From Saccharomyces mikatae IFO 1815 (Eukaryota; Ascomycota; Saccharomycetes; Saccharomycetales; Saccharomycetaceae), in contig NC_079267.1 in the NCBI RefSeq assembly GCF_947241705.1, forward strand, positions 894,501 through 958,500: a stretch of DNA of 64,000 bases, in the 5' to 3' direction. Position numbers and translations under genes: made by a program. The notes beneath the pieces are model-generated. The model saw nothing but the letters and a program-made list of their open reading frames with translations, was not told the origin of the DNA and did not search any database. Positions 33,547-43,204 of this stretch are shown here, piece after piece; the stretch's first letter is position 1, and each line of letters starts with the position of its first letter.

Positions 33547-33945
33547 CTAGGTCATGTGCTCCAGCTTTCTGAGCAATATCTCTTTCAATTGAGGTAGTTC
33601 TGTCTCTTGTAGTTCGTTGATCCTTTGTACATAGTAGTAATTGGCCAGTGCTACCACAGTCACTGGTTCATTTGTTTCTGAATGTGGTGTGACGTTGGGA
33701 ATCCCGTTTGCGAAAATATCCTTCACCAATGTCTTGAGGCCTCTTAAGGATATATCATGGCAATATTGAGGCCCATAAAATTGCACCAACTTATGTTTCT
33801 TGAACTCCATTAGGATGTCACCATCGATAATGGGCTCCCTTAACAGCTCCTGCAGATGAAGCGATTTGTCCCGATGAGCTAGGGTTTGTTGACGCTGCAA
33901 AACTATTTGCAGTAACAATAACACAATATTTGAAGGATAATCCAT
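33547..33945 (-). CDS. SWC7: Swc7, SWR1 chromatin-remodelling complex subunit
   Basis: Small subunit of the SWR1 complex, which swaps H2A for H2A.Z (Htz1) in nucleosomes; its own role is minor. The product is 132 residues, the same length as in S. cerevisiae, mostly helical, with no zinc finger or known catalytic motif. The start ATG is the complement of 33943-33945. The 163 bases between its stop and the IKI3 ATG must hold the IKI3 promoter, so its terminator and that promoter are interleaved. Divergent from VAC14. Confidence 0.92.
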   Translation of the reverse strand: MDYPSNIVLLLLQIVLQRQQTLAHRDKSLHLQELLREPIIDGDILMEFKKHKLVQFYGPQYCHDISLRGLKTLVKDIFANGIPNVTPHSETNEPVTVVALANYYYVQRINELQETELPQLKEILLRKLEHMT

Positions 33946-34183
33946 GGTACAAGTGTTGAAATCCTATCTATAGCTTCAACTAGCTAAATATCTGTAAACG
34001 TAGGAACAAATGCAGTAGCACACTGTAATCTAATGAAATATCTCGTCCCCTTTGTTTGTCAAATCGCGTTTCCCGCCATGTTCGAAAAAGAACACGAGAG
34101 AAAGAGTTCTGGTAGATAAACAGAAGGAGACATCTTTCGATGCTGATGAACTATTTTATTCAGGCTGCGACAAGAACTTGAGC

Positions 34184-36823
34184 ATGGAAAAATCGATTGC
34201 CAAAGGTCTAAGTGACAAGCTTTATGAAAAACGAAAGGCTGCCGCCTTGGAGTTAGAAAAGCTGGTCAAACAGTGCGTCCTAGAGGGAGATTACGATCGC
34301 ATAGACAAGATAATAGATGAATTATGTCGGGACTATGCGTATGCATTACATCAGCCCATGGCTAGAAATGCAGGACTAATGGGGCTGGCTGCCACGGCAA
34401 TTGCTTTGGGTATAAACGATGTTGGTCGCTACTTGAGAAATATCCTTCCTCCAGTACTGGCATGTTTCGGTGATCAGAATGATCAAGTGAGGTTCTATGC
34501 ATGTGAAAGTTTATATAACATTGCAAAGATCGCCAAAGGTGAAATCCTCGTATATTTCAATGAAATATTTGACGTGCTTTGTAAAATTAGTGCTGACACA
34601 GAAAACTCAGTCCGGGGAGCAGCTGAGCTACTAGATCGTTTGATCAAAGATATTGTTGCAGAAAGAGCATCTAATTACATAAGTATTGTGAATAATGGTA
34701 CACACGGTTTGCTTCCGGCCATAAAAACAGATCCAATTAGCGGCGATACCTATCAACAAGAATACGAACAAGATAATCAACTGGCCTTCTCTTTACCGAA
34801 ATTCATTCCCTTACTAACCGAGAGAATCTACGCCATCAATCCTGATACCCGTGTTTTCTTAGTCGACTGGCTTAAAGTCCTGCTCAATACTCCGGGTTTA
34901 GAGCTTATATCATATCTGCCATCATTTCTTGGGGGGTTGTTTACATTTTTAGGTGATTCTCACAAAGATGTAAGAACAGTTACACATACACTTATGGATT
35001 CGCTACTTCATGAAGTTGACCGCATATCAAAATTGCAAACTGAGATTAAAATGAAGAGACTGGAAAGACTGAAAATATTAGAAGATAAATACAACAACAG
35101 CTCAACTCCAACCAAAAAAGCTGACGGTGCACTTATTGCCGAAAAGAAGAAAACTTTAATGACAGCATTGGGCGGGCTATCTAACCCTGCAAGTATAGAA
35201 ACTAACGATACCAAGTTATCAAATACTAATGAAGCAAGTGATGAAAGACATTTGAGCAGTCAAGAGCAGCTGCTGGATAGCGAGGCAACTAGCCAAGAAC
35301 CACTTCGTGACGGTGAAGAATACATACCTGGCCAGGACATCAACCTGAATTTCCCCGAAGTCATTACTATTTTGGTAAACAATTTAGCATCATCGGAAGC
35401 GGAAATTCAATTGATTGCATTACACTGGATACAGGTTATTTTATCCATCTCCCCGAGCGTTTTTATTCCTTTTCTCTCAAAGATTCTTTCTGTTCTTTTG
35501 AAGTTATTAAGCGACTCAGATCCACACATCACGGAAATTGCTCAGCTTGTCAACGGTCAGTTACTATCATTATGTAGCTCTTACGTGAACAAAGAAACTG
35601 ACGGTAAAATCGCATATGGTCCGATCGTTAATAGTTTGACACTACAATTTTTCGATAGTAGGATTGATGCCAAGATTGCTTGCTTGGACTGGCTCATTTT
35701 AATTTATCACAAGGCCCCAAACCAAATTTTGAAACATAACGACAGCATGTTTTTAACTCTATTGAAATCACTATCCAATAGAGATTCTGTGTTAATAGAG
35801 AAAGCTTTAAGTCTTCTGCAGAGTTTATGTTCGGACTCTAACGATAATTATTTACGTCAGTTTCTCCAGGACTTATTAACTTTATTCAAGAGGGATACCA
35901 AACTGGTAAAAACCAGAGCAAATTTTATCATGAGACAAATATCTTCTCGTTTATCACCTGAACGTATTTATAAAGTGATTTCTTCAATATTGGATAATTA
36001 CAGTGATATAACCTTCGTGAAAATGATGATTCAGATTCTAAGCACAAACTTGATAACGTCGCCGGAAATGTCATCTCTGAGAAACAAGCTTAGAACTTGC
36101 GAGGAAGGCATGTTTTTCAATAGCTTATTCAAATCCTGGTGCCCCAACCCCGTGTCAGTGATATCCTTATGTTTTGTAGCAGAAAATTATGAGTTAGCTT
36201 ACTCAGTGCTACAAACGTATGCAAATTACGAATTAAAGTTAAATGATTTAGTGCAGTTAGATATCTTGATTCAGTTGTTCGAGTCCCCCGTGTTCACAAG
36301 AATGCGTTTGCAACTTTTAGAACAACAAAAGCACCCATTTTTGCATAAGTGCTTATTTGGTATACTAATGATTATACCGCAGTCAAAGGCATTTGAGACA
36401 TTAAATCGAAGATTGAATAGTTTAAACATATGGACATCTCAATCTTACGTCATGAACAACTATACAAGACAAAGAGAAAACAGTAGCTTTTGCGATACCA
36501 ATTCAGATATCTCACAAAGGTCCGTAAGCCAAAGTAAACTGCACTTCCAAGAGTTAATAAACCATTTCAAGGCCGTTTCTGAGGATGATGAATATTCCTC
36601 AGATATGGTAAGACTTGATCATGGTGCCAACAAATCACTTCTACTGAGAAGTTTCCTTGACGGTACCGAGGAAGATAAACAGGAAATTGTCATACCAATC
36701 TCACCAATAAATGAGGCTATTAACGAGGAAATGGAGTCTCCCAACGACAGTAGTTCAGTCATATTAAAGGAGCCTAGTAGTCTGCCGTTTAATCCAAATA
36801 TGTCCGAGAAATCAAAAAAATGA
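34184..36823 (+). CDS. VAC14: Vac14, scaffold of the Fab1/Fig4 PI(3,5)P2 complex
   Basis: Scaffolds the vacuolar-membrane complex containing the kinase Fab1 and the phosphatase Fig4, controlling phosphatidylinositol 3,5-bisphosphate. I use the ATG at 34184 (879 residues; S. cerevisiae 880). The frame is open upstream from a TTG, but that stretch is not conserved in type. HEAT repeats dominate: about 1-330 (including PMARNAGLMGLAATAIALG) and about 420-760. They are separated by a disordered acidic linker at roughly 335-415 with repeated E/S/Q. The C-terminal 110 residues are disordered, with SP motifs. Convergent with REH1. Confidence 0.95.
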   Translation: MEKSIAKGLSDKLYEKRKAAALELEKLVKQCVLEGDYDRIDKIIDELCRDYAYALHQPMARNAGLMGLAATAIALGINDVGRYLRNILPPVLACFGDQNDQVRFYACESLYNIAKIAKGEILVYFNEIFDVLCKISADTENSVRGAAELLDRLIKDIVAERASNYISIVNNGTHGLLPAIKTDPISGDTYQQEYEQDNQLAFSLPKFIPLLTERIYAINPDTRVFLVDWLKVLLNTPGLELISYLPSFLGGLFTFLGDSHKDVRTVTHTLMDSLLHEVDRISKLQTEIKMKRLERLKILEDKYNNSSTPTKKADGALIAEKKKTLMTALGGLSNPASIETNDTKLSNTNEASDERHLSSQEQLLDSEATSQEPLRDGEEYIPGQDINLNFPEVITILVNNLASSEAEIQLIALHWIQVILSISPSVFIPFLSKILSVLLKLLSDSDPHITEIAQLVNGQLLSLCSSYVNKETDGKIAYGPIVNSLTLQFFDSRIDAKIACLDWLILIYHKAPNQILKHNDSMFLTLLKSLSNRDSVLIEKALSLLQSLCSDSNDNYLRQFLQDLLTLFKRDTKLVKTRANFIMRQISSRLSPERIYKVISSILDNYSDITFVKMMIQILSTNLITSPEMSSLRNKLRTCEEGMFFNSLFKSWCPNPVSVISLCFVAENYELAYSVLQTYANYELKLNDLVQLDILIQLFESPVFTRMRLQLLEQQKHPFLHKCLFGILMIIPQSKAFETLNRRLNSLNIWTSQSYVMNNYTRQRENSSFCDTNSDISQRSVSQSKLHFQELINHFKAVSEDDEYSSDMVRLDHGANKSLLLRSFLDGTEEDKQEIVIPISPINEAINEEMESPNDSSSVILKEPSSLPFNPNMSEKSKK

Positions 36824-36921
36824 CTGTTGTCCTCATTGAAAAGATGTCTGCTTGAAAGGTGACCTGACATGCTACTTAAATAGGTATATAAACCATAATC
36901 AACTGAGGTACATAAGTTGAC

Positions 36922-38229
36922 CTATTGCAACAACTCATCCCTGTAGTGAGTCTGGAAGTTGACTCTTTTAATCTCCCGACGAATCTGCGTATTAATGGCA
37001 TTTTTCTCTAGTTGTTGCATTTTCTTCATACCCTTCTTATATTGCTTTTCAGTAACACCACTGATCATCCTTCTGTCGGCAGCTGTAACAGTTCTCCTGC
37101 TTTCATTAGGATTAGGCTGTGAAGGCAGATTCTGTCTATAGTATCTCTGTCCCGCACGATGACCCAGCCTTGCGCCTGTTGGTAATGTAAGTTCTAGGCC
37201 TGACTCGTCAATGGAGACAGTGGTATAGTTTGCATTGATATCGTTTTCTGCTGGAACAGACGTGGAGTCTATTTCAGAATCTTCTTCATCATTATTAGTC
37301 CCACGGATGGTGGAAAGCTTAGAAACATCTTCTTTATCAGCTTGTGAATTTTTGCTAGAATAATCATCGTAAGTGAAATCATAAAATGGAGCGAACAACT
37401 GACGCTCCTCCTTTGTCTCATACGGTAGCCTACAATGGCGTTTAGAATCCATATGCGCTCTTACACTTTCTAAGCCAGAGCCCTGGAAGTTACAACATAG
37501 GCAGTTATGATCAATGACAATTACTCTTATTAGAAATTCTAATAAACCATTCAAATCTATCAAAAACGATCTTTCAGGTATGAAAAGACCATGCTCGTTG
37601 AACATATGTTTCACATTTCTTTCCACTTCCCTGCTGTTTTTCCCGCAATATATACACTCAGTGATAGTAATTTTTTCATTTTCTTTTTTATCGACATGTT
37701 TATCCGTCATGTCTAATTCCTCATCACTAGTAGCGTACTCATAATTAGAATCACTTGTAAAACCATATTCAGAAACCGTATCTTCACCGTAATCTGTATT
37801 TGTGTTTTCTGTTTCTACAGTTAGATTAGATAATTGGGAAGATATTGATCCAGAAGGAGAGACCGATCTATTCTGTTTTTCTGTAGCAGTATCTTTGTCA
37901 TTTCCCTTCGATAGATTCGCACCAACTTTTCTTCCTCTTTTCGAATTAATCGGCTTCTTTTGCCTCACTGGCAATGTATTATGATGGTTACTTTGGTTCA
38001 TAACAGGCTTTAGAACAGGGAATCCAAACTCATCAACCTGATTTTCAGCCTGCTCCTTCTCGGAAATTTGTAACTTCTCAGCGAATTGTTCTGCACCAAT
38101 CGGTGACAGATTAGCAATCCTTCTCTTCAAGTTGTACCTGTGCCATTCAGTCTTCATGTGATATCTTTGCAAGTCACTGGTTTTGAACTGTATCACACAA
38201 CAATTACATGTAAAGGAAACAGAGCTCAT
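36922..38229 (-). CDS. REH1: Reh1, cytoplasmic 60S maturation factor
   Basis: Zinc-finger protein of late cytoplasmic 60S ribosome maturation; its C-terminus inserts into the polypeptide exit tunnel. Paralogue of Rei1. The ATG at 38229 gives 435 residues (S. cerevisiae about 432); upstream codons begin with TTG. A U1-type finger is seen at the N-terminus (C8, C11, H24, H30). Two further Cys/His units are CIYCGKNSREVERNVKHMF and CLCCNFQGSGLESVRAHMDS. The conserved C-terminal tail contains LPTGARLGHRAGQRYYRQNL. A Ser/Thr/Asp-rich segment at about 110-190 is disordered. Rei1 is the alternative; synteny with RPS29A favours REH1. Confidence 0.94.
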   Translation of the reverse strand: MSSVSFTCNCCVIQFKTSDLQRYHMKTEWHRYNLKRRIANLSPIGAEQFAEKLQISEKEQAENQVDEFGFPVLKPVMNQSNHHNTLPVRQKKPINSKRGRKVGANLSKGNDKDTATEKQNRSVSPSGSISSQLSNLTVETENTNTDYGEDTVSEYGFTSDSNYEYATSDEELDMTDKHVDKKENEKITITECIYCGKNSREVERNVKHMFNEHGLFIPERSFLIDLNGLLEFLIRVIVIDHNCLCCNFQGSGLESVRAHMDSKRHCRLPYETKEERQLFAPFYDFTYDDYSSKNSQADKEDVSKLSTIRGTNNDEEDSEIDSTSVPAENDINANYTTVSIDESGLELTLPTGARLGHRAGQRYYRQNLPSQPNPNESRRTVTAADRRMISGVTEKQYKKGMKKMQQLEKNAINTQIRREIKRVNFQTHYRDELLQ

Positions 38230-38734
38230 CTTTCGAAAAATACGTCTTGAAACTTTAAAGCAGAAATAGTGTAACAGTGATGGTTCTCCGAACAATGATA
38301 TCGATGAACCGTTTGAGTGTATTGCCGTTACCTTTTGGGCATTCTAGAATACCTAAATTCTTTTATTCTTGTTCGTGAGTGGCAAATGTAATAAAGCCAC
38401 ATCGAAAAAAAGGACTAGCAGTATAATAAACCTGTACCTCCAGAAAACCCATTTCTTTTTCTGTATTATAATCTGATATTAGCAATGCGCTTGTGTTCAG
38501 CGCTTCGTTCTATGAATTTCACGCAGTGGGTTATAGAGCGGATCTTGGACAAGGCACACCATGGAAAGCGTAGTAACAGCATCTGGCGGGGACACCCTAC
38601 AGGACACCGCGAAACAGGTGTGGAAAAGTGTTTAATGCAATATACATATAATTGATGGTAATATAGCACGCGTGTTTAACATTCCCATAAATTAAGCCTT
38701 AACTGAAATACCACGAACAAAAGTGTAAACTAGG
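38230..38734. promoter_or_regulatory. REH1/RPS29A divergent promoter region
   Basis: If the intron proposed at 38735-39216 is real, the RPS29A promoter lies here, not next to its ATG. ACACCC at 38592-38597, within GACACCCTACAGG, is an imperfect Rap1-like site about 140 bases before the putative 5' splice site, the kind of position expected for a ribosomal-protein gene. A second ACACC occurs at about 38604. Confidence 0.45.
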
Positions 38735-39216
38735 GTATGTAAGACGAGCAATTCGAAGTAGAAAGTGCGAGGTATCGAAACGCCACAAAGCAGAGGCGTA
38801 GAGATGAAATGATCAACTCCGACAAAAATAGTGAAAATAAGGTATCTAGATCGAAGTTATAAAGAGGCTAAAGCTTTACTGAAGAGTTGTTTGCTTTTTG
38901 GTTTTTGAGTTTTATCCAATAAACAAGTAACATAAGACTTGTCAGTCCAACAAAGATGTAGATTTTACCAAGACTGAGAGAAACAATTTCGATGACTGTC
39001 CAGTGCCTAGTATGATTCAATTCAGCACTGGAATAGTATAATACATGCTGCTGCATATGCTAGTTAGAACGGTTTTGTTTTTGAGTTGGCAGTGCGTACG
39101 TGACATGTAGAGTAATTTGCATATACAAACCAACCAATCATTAACCTCTTTGCATTTTGTTTGAAATGTATATCAATCAATTTCATTAGTACTAACAAAG
39201 TCTTCTATAAATTCAG
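38735..39216 (+). other. RPS29A: Putative 5'-UTR intron of RPS29A
   Basis: The consensus 5' splice site GTATGT is at 38735-38740. The invariant yeast branch site TACTAAC is at 39190-39196, followed 18 bases later by a CAG 3' splice site (39214-39216). The only earlier AG is too close to the branch to be used. The exon junction would lie six bases before the RPS29A ATG. The 482-base size is typical of ribosomal-protein introns. I am not sure whether this intron is recorded for S. cerevisiae. Confidence 0.72.
38868..39056 (-). CDS. Possible 62-residue membrane microprotein
   Basis: ATG-initiated frame (complement of 39054-39056) encoding 62 residues. A hydrophobic segment covers about residues 24-48 (IVSLSLGKIYIFVG followed by LTSLMLLVYWI) and a basic tail KLKNQK follows, a tail-anchor-like layout. 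It lies antisense inside the putative RPS29A intron. I do not recognise it. A chance frame in AT-rich DNA is the leading alternative. Confidence 0.2.
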   Translation of the reverse strand: MQQHVLYYSSAELNHTRHWTVIEIVSLSLGKIYIFVGLTSLMLLVYWIKLKNQKANNSSVKL

Positions 39217-39222
39217 ATAAAA

Positions 39223-39393
39223 ATGGCTCACGAAAACGTCTGGTTCTCTCACCCAAGAAGATACGGTAAAGGCTCCCGTCAATGTCGTGTTTGCTCTTCC
39301 CACACCGGTTTGATTAGAAAATACGGTTTGAACATCTGTCGTCAATGTTTCAGAGAAAGAGCTAACGACATTGGTTTCAACAAATTCAGATAA
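39223..39393 (+). CDS. RPS29A: Ribosomal protein S29 (uS14), 40S subunit
   Basis: 56-residue protein of the small-subunit head. It binds one zinc ion through CRVC (residues 21-24) and CRQC (39-42). It begins [20 protein letters not shown] and ends NDIGFNKFR. Codon choice is strongly biased, as for highly expressed genes. The gene is one of two S29 copies in yeast; synteny (REH1 - RPS29A - snR34 - STE23) picks the A copy. An upstream branch site and 3' splice site end six bases before the ATG. Confidence 0.97.
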   Translation: MAHENVWFSHPRRYGKGSRQCRVCSSHTGLIRKYGLNICRQCFRERANDIGFNKFR

Positions 39394-39610
39394 GCGATCA
39401 TAAATAAACCACGATAAATATATAAGTACTGTATGTATACGTATATTAATATTGCCTCTTTACTTATTATCCTATTGCTTTATAAACCCATGGATTGCTT
39501 ATATTGCGTTTTAAAAGTCATCAATCGATATATGAGATATGCTTTCATGTCTATTATACACTGATTTGTGAAACTTCCTATGCCCTAAATTTCTTGTTAT
39601 TTGAAATACA

Positions 39611-39668
39611 TTACCCGCTCTGGTAAAGTTTTCTTGACCTCTAAAAATTTTCCGAAGTATATAAAAAG
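39611..39668 (+). promoter_or_regulatory. snR34 promoter: Reb1 site and TATA box
   Basis: TTACCCG at 39611-39617 is a perfect Reb1 site. TATATAAAAAG at 39658-39668 is a strong TATA box, about 80 bases before the snoRNA. This arrangement is typical of independently transcribed yeast snoRNA genes, and there is no coding gene downstream for it to serve. Confidence 0.75.
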
Positions 39669-39739
39669 GCAAGACTTCCGGAGTGATTATCAGCTATATG
39701 TATATTGACTGTTTCTTTCTTTGGTTATTATTTAAAAAG

Positions 39740-39948
39740 GCTGAATCAAAAAATTTATTTTTTACACGGAAACAATGCCACAGTTGACTGAGCCTGTCTT
39801 CCAACAGTAGTTAATTGCCAGTGTTTCAAACAAGATTTGAAATACCAGTTTCCCAGAACAATTTTCATTTGGACAGGATAGGAAGTCCGATTTCTGTGTT
39901 GTCTCAAGCGGGGCGATAGAATTGGGATGTCGAAGAAAGTCTACATTA
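39740..39948 (+). ncRNA. SNR34: snR34, box H/ACA small nucleolar RNA
   Basis: Identified by position and signals. In S. cerevisiae the H/ACA RNA snR34 (about 203 nt) lies between RPS29A and STE23 at the same offset. Here the interval carries an ACA box at 39943-39945 exactly three bases before the inferred 3' end. A candidate H box AGAACA (ANANNA) lies in the middle near 39856, separating two halves that could form hairpins. A TATA box sits about 80 bases upstream. snR34 is known to guide pseudouridylation of 25S rRNA (positions 2826 and 2880). The 5' end is approximate. The convergent RPS29A-STE23 spacer would otherwise be unusually long. Confidence 0.85.
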
Positions 39949-40126
39949 CTCGTATATACTACTCTGTATTTTGTCTTGCTTGTAAGAGTTCTTGACCATC
40001 ATCTTGAACATTGAAACTTAATAATTAGTTTGTTTCAATATTCAAACTAAACTATTTATACTAAGATTGGGTGATCGAAGTTGTTATAAAAATACATAGT
40101 TGTACGTTATCTTGCAAGAGCACCTC

Positions 40127-43100
40127 TCATTTTTTATTTAATTCTAATTTCGCAGGCACAGAAATCTCGAAATTTTTCATCGGTTGACGAACGGGAGCCA
40201 CAAACAGAGTCGACTTGAATGCCCCGACATCTTCAATCAATAGGCCAGTTGGATACTTAGCGGTGTCTAATTCATTTTCATCAAGCTCCTTATTTTCCAC
40301 TTGCGATTTTAAATGAATGATCAATTTTGACGTGTTCTCACCTATTATGTATTTTTCATAGAAATCTATCATTTGTTGCTTTGTAATTTTAGCAACAAGG
40401 TTAGCCTTCTTTTGACGATGTGTAAAATTGTAGTCACCCAAGTAAATTGCCGCGGTATATCTAGCGCTTTCCTCAGCCATATTTTTGAACTTCTGCAATA
40501 GACTATTACACAACGCCTCTTTATGTTTTTCAAAATCTTCTTTTGTCATATCCCTCAAAATTTGGCCAAAAGTTTCATAAAAGTTATTTATCCTCCATTC
40601 TAGGTATGGTGTAGTATGTTCTGATTGAATTAAGATCCTGATATTTGCTGTGCCATGATTGTTTAAACTCGAACTGAAAACGACATAGCCTAATTGCTCT
40701 TTTGTTCTTAAGGTATCGAAGCATGGCTCATGAATCAATTGCGCGAATAGTCCACTTAAGGCAGATAGCTCTTCAGAATAAACATCTAATTGAGTGACAT
40801 GTTGAATACATGAGTTAACATTCTGAGAATCTTTTAAAGCAGTTTCGTATCGAAAGCTTTTACCTTTTGGAAGTAAGTAAGATCTCAGACGATTGTTGGC
40901 GACTTGCAAATTATTGATGTTATTGGTAATCAATGACTTAATTAACGAATCCACTTCCACTGCTTCTTCATGTTTGATATTTCCGTGAATTAAAGTCTCA
41001 AAAAAAACACCTTCATAAATAGTTGGTATGAAGTTGATTAATTGTTCAAATGTCAATTTTTCAAAAACTTGTAGTTTCTCTACGGTTGACCAAGAACGCT
41101 CATTTATTAAAGCATTATAGTAATTTGACATCTGTGAATATGGGACTTCGTATAAAAGATTCTTCAAATGACGAATGGTCTTGTCTTTCAGGATTTCAAA
41201 ACGGTCCTTCTTAGGTTCAAAAGAAGTAACCCCTTGCAAAAACCTTGTCAATAAAATGATCAATTTTTCATTAAACCCAGACGCAGTAATATCAAGACCC
41301 TGATTAGTTTTACTGAACGATATACGAAGATCAGCACAAGCGGCATCATATTGTAGATCTTTCAAAGCATCGTTAACTAATTGAATGTATAGTGTGGAAA
41401 GCATACTATTGACGATGCTTGCATGCGTATGTGGTAATTTAAAAGATAAGTAAATGTAGCCTCTTGGTTGCCAGAATCGGTCATCCTTCTTGTACCATAA
41501 TCTGCTGCCTCCATCAGATAACAATAATATGGGTTCGTCTAATGGTTTTATGCCGTCTATTTTATCAACTTTGAAATTTGTTGAAACAAATTCATTGGGA
41601 CGGGGTAAAGTTAGTGCCGGGTTCAAACCTGGAGATTTCATGTCCCTTATCAAATCCGAGGGATAATCTAACACTTTATATGCGGTGCCATACCATTTTT
41701 CGCTAGAATCAGTTTCTAAAGTCCTTGAAATCAAAGTGACACGAGAGTTTTCAGTGACTAAAGCATCCATATATTGGGTAAGCAAATCTGGTTCATACTT
41801 GGTTAATAAACTCATGGCTAAAATTCTATCAACGGGAATATAGTCCTTTTCCAAGCATTTTGCCAATGAGGAAACTGTCGATGAAGGCCTACCCACCTGC
41901 TTAAATTTGAAAGTGGCATTAGAAATATCTTGCAGTTCATTGAATATCCATTTTTGTGGTAGAGAGTTTTTCAACATTTCAATGTACTGGAAAATCAGGA
42001 TAATAACATCACGATAATGTATCAATCCATTGTCTGTCAAGTCTATATCCACAGCAAAAAAAGCATTACCCTTTGATACAGTATGCCCACCAGCAGATAA
42101 CTCATTAGCCCAGCCAAGTTTTTTTAAATGAGCTAATAAAGAACCAGAGCCCTCATGGCCGATCAAATGGCTTAATATCCTCGGTGGCCTGGATTCCCAA
42201 TGTTCCTCCATATCAGGTACTGCGAAAGAAATTTCTAGTTTTTTCAAATCCTTCACAGGACGAACCTGAATAATTTTTTGCAAATGTTCAGGCTGCATAA
42301 TTGGCTCTGCGTAATATGGTACTTCACGGCCATTATTAGAAACATTCTTGAACAAATCATACACCCAATCAGATAGAGTATCAAGGTCTTCCCTACCAAG
42401 GATACATAACTTCATTAAATTAGCAGAGTAAAAATCTTTATGAAACTTCAACAATTCATCCCTAATGTTTAGCCCGTTTTCTTTGGGTGATGTACCCAAA
42501 GTTTCGATATTTCCTGTGGAAAATTTATGGTATGGATGTTTTGTATTAGTCAACGACTTGTCCAATTGGTAAATCCTCCAAATATCGTTCTGTAAGTTTT
42601 TCTTGTTTTCGCTGTTGACAGCGTTGATTTCTTTATCAGTAGAATCCTTATTGAAAAGCGGACAAGAGAAAAACCCTGAGAACCTATCCAAAGCATCAAA
42701 CAGATGCTGATGATTAACTTCGAAGAAATAGTTTGTGTTTTGTGACGCAGTGTAGGCGTTGGATGAACCACCATGCTTACTTAAAAAACTCGAGTATTCG
42801 TTTTCGTCAGGAAATTTCTCAGAACCCATGAACAAAAGATGCTCGCAGAAATGGGCCAAACCAGGAAGCTTTTCCGGGTCTTCAAAGGCACCGATATTAA
42901 CGTCCAAAGAAGCAGCTGCCTTGTCAGCTTTTGGGTCCTGAATCAACAGAGCCTTCAATTTATTTGGCAATTCAATGTATCGATATGATCTTTCGTCCAA
43001 ATCCGGTTTCAAAAAGTCCCGAACGAGCGTCTTAAAGTTTGAAGTCATGTTGTAAGGCTTTTTTGTATAGTAGCGGGATATACTTGTGAATGGCTTAAAG

Positions 43101-43204
43101 CGTCTTACAATGGAATGGAAACCGATTGGTGAGAAGCGTACAAATTGAATTAGCAGAGGTCTAGTTAGAAATGCAGAAGAAGAGGCTAAAAAAGCTAAGC
43201 CCAT
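40127..43204 (-). CDS. STE23: Ste23, insulin-degrading-enzyme-type metalloprotease
   Basis: M16 zinc metalloprotease. With Axl1 it performs the N-terminal cleavage of the a-factor pheromone precursor, and it degrades short amyloid-type peptides. The ATG at 43204 gives 1025 residues (S. cerevisiae 1027); eight codons upstream begin with TTG. The inverted zinc motif HFCEH lies at 118-122 (GLAHFCEHLLFMGSEKFPDE), with the downstream glutamate in NAVNSENKKN. Four M16 domains are expected over the full length, the C-terminal half being inactive. The N-terminal 50 residues are hydrophobic and basic and could target membrane or mitochondria, and Met53 (TSNFKTLVRDFL) is a plausible second start. Divergent from ECM19. 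Confidence 0.96.
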   Translation of the reverse strand: MGLAFLASSSAFLTRPLLIQFVRFSPIGFHSIVRRFKPFTSISRYYTKKPYNMTSNFKTLVRDFLKPDLDERSYRYIELPNKLKALLIQDPKADKAAASLDVNIGAFEDPEKLPGLAHFCEHLLFMGSEKFPDENEYSSFLSKHGGSSNAYTASQNTNYFFEVNHQHLFDALDRFSGFFSCPLFNKDSTDKEINAVNSENKKNLQNDIWRIYQLDKSLTNTKHPYHKFSTGNIETLGTSPKENGLNIRDELLKFHKDFYSANLMKLCILGREDLDTLSDWVYDLFKNVSNNGREVPYYAEPIMQPEHLQKIIQVRPVKDLKKLEISFAVPDMEEHWESRPPRILSHLIGHEGSGSLLAHLKKLGWANELSAGGHTVSKGNAFFAVDIDLTDNGLIHYRDVIILIFQYIEMLKNSLPQKWIFNELQDISNATFKFKQVGRPSSTVSSLAKCLEKDYIPVDRILAMSLLTKYEPDLLTQYMDALVTENSRVTLISRTLETDSSEKWYGTAYKVLDYPSDLIRDMKSPGLNPALTLPRPNEFVSTNFKVDKIDGIKPLDEPILLLSDGGSRLWYKKDDRFWQPRGYIYLSFKLPHTHASIVNSMLSTLYIQLVNDALKDLQYDAACADLRISFSKTNQGLDITASGFNEKLIILLTRFLQGVTSFEPKKDRFEILKDKTIRHLKNLLYEVPYSQMSNYYNALINERSWSTVEKLQVFEKLTFEQLINFIPTIYEGVFFETLIHGNIKHEEAVEVDSLIKSLITNNINNLQVANNRLRSYLLPKGKSFRYETALKDSQNVNSCIQHVTQLDVYSEELSALSGLFAQLIHEPCFDTLRTKEQLGYVVFSSSLNNHGTANIRILIQSEHTTPYLEWRINNFYETFGQILRDMTKEDFEKHKEALCNSLLQKFKNMAEESARYTAAIYLGDYNFTHRQKKANLVAKITKQQMIDFYEKYIIGENTSKLIIHLKSQVENKELDENELDTAKYPTGLLIEDVGAFKSTLFVAPVRQPMKNFEISVPAKLELNKK

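Noticed and set aside
39775-39810. Short ATG frame reading MPQLTEPVFQQ behind a TATA box, at first suggestive of a decayed gene resembling the start of a glutamate dehydrogenase
   Set aside because: It lies inside the snR34 snoRNA, which explains the promoter. Downstream translation shows no sustained similarity.
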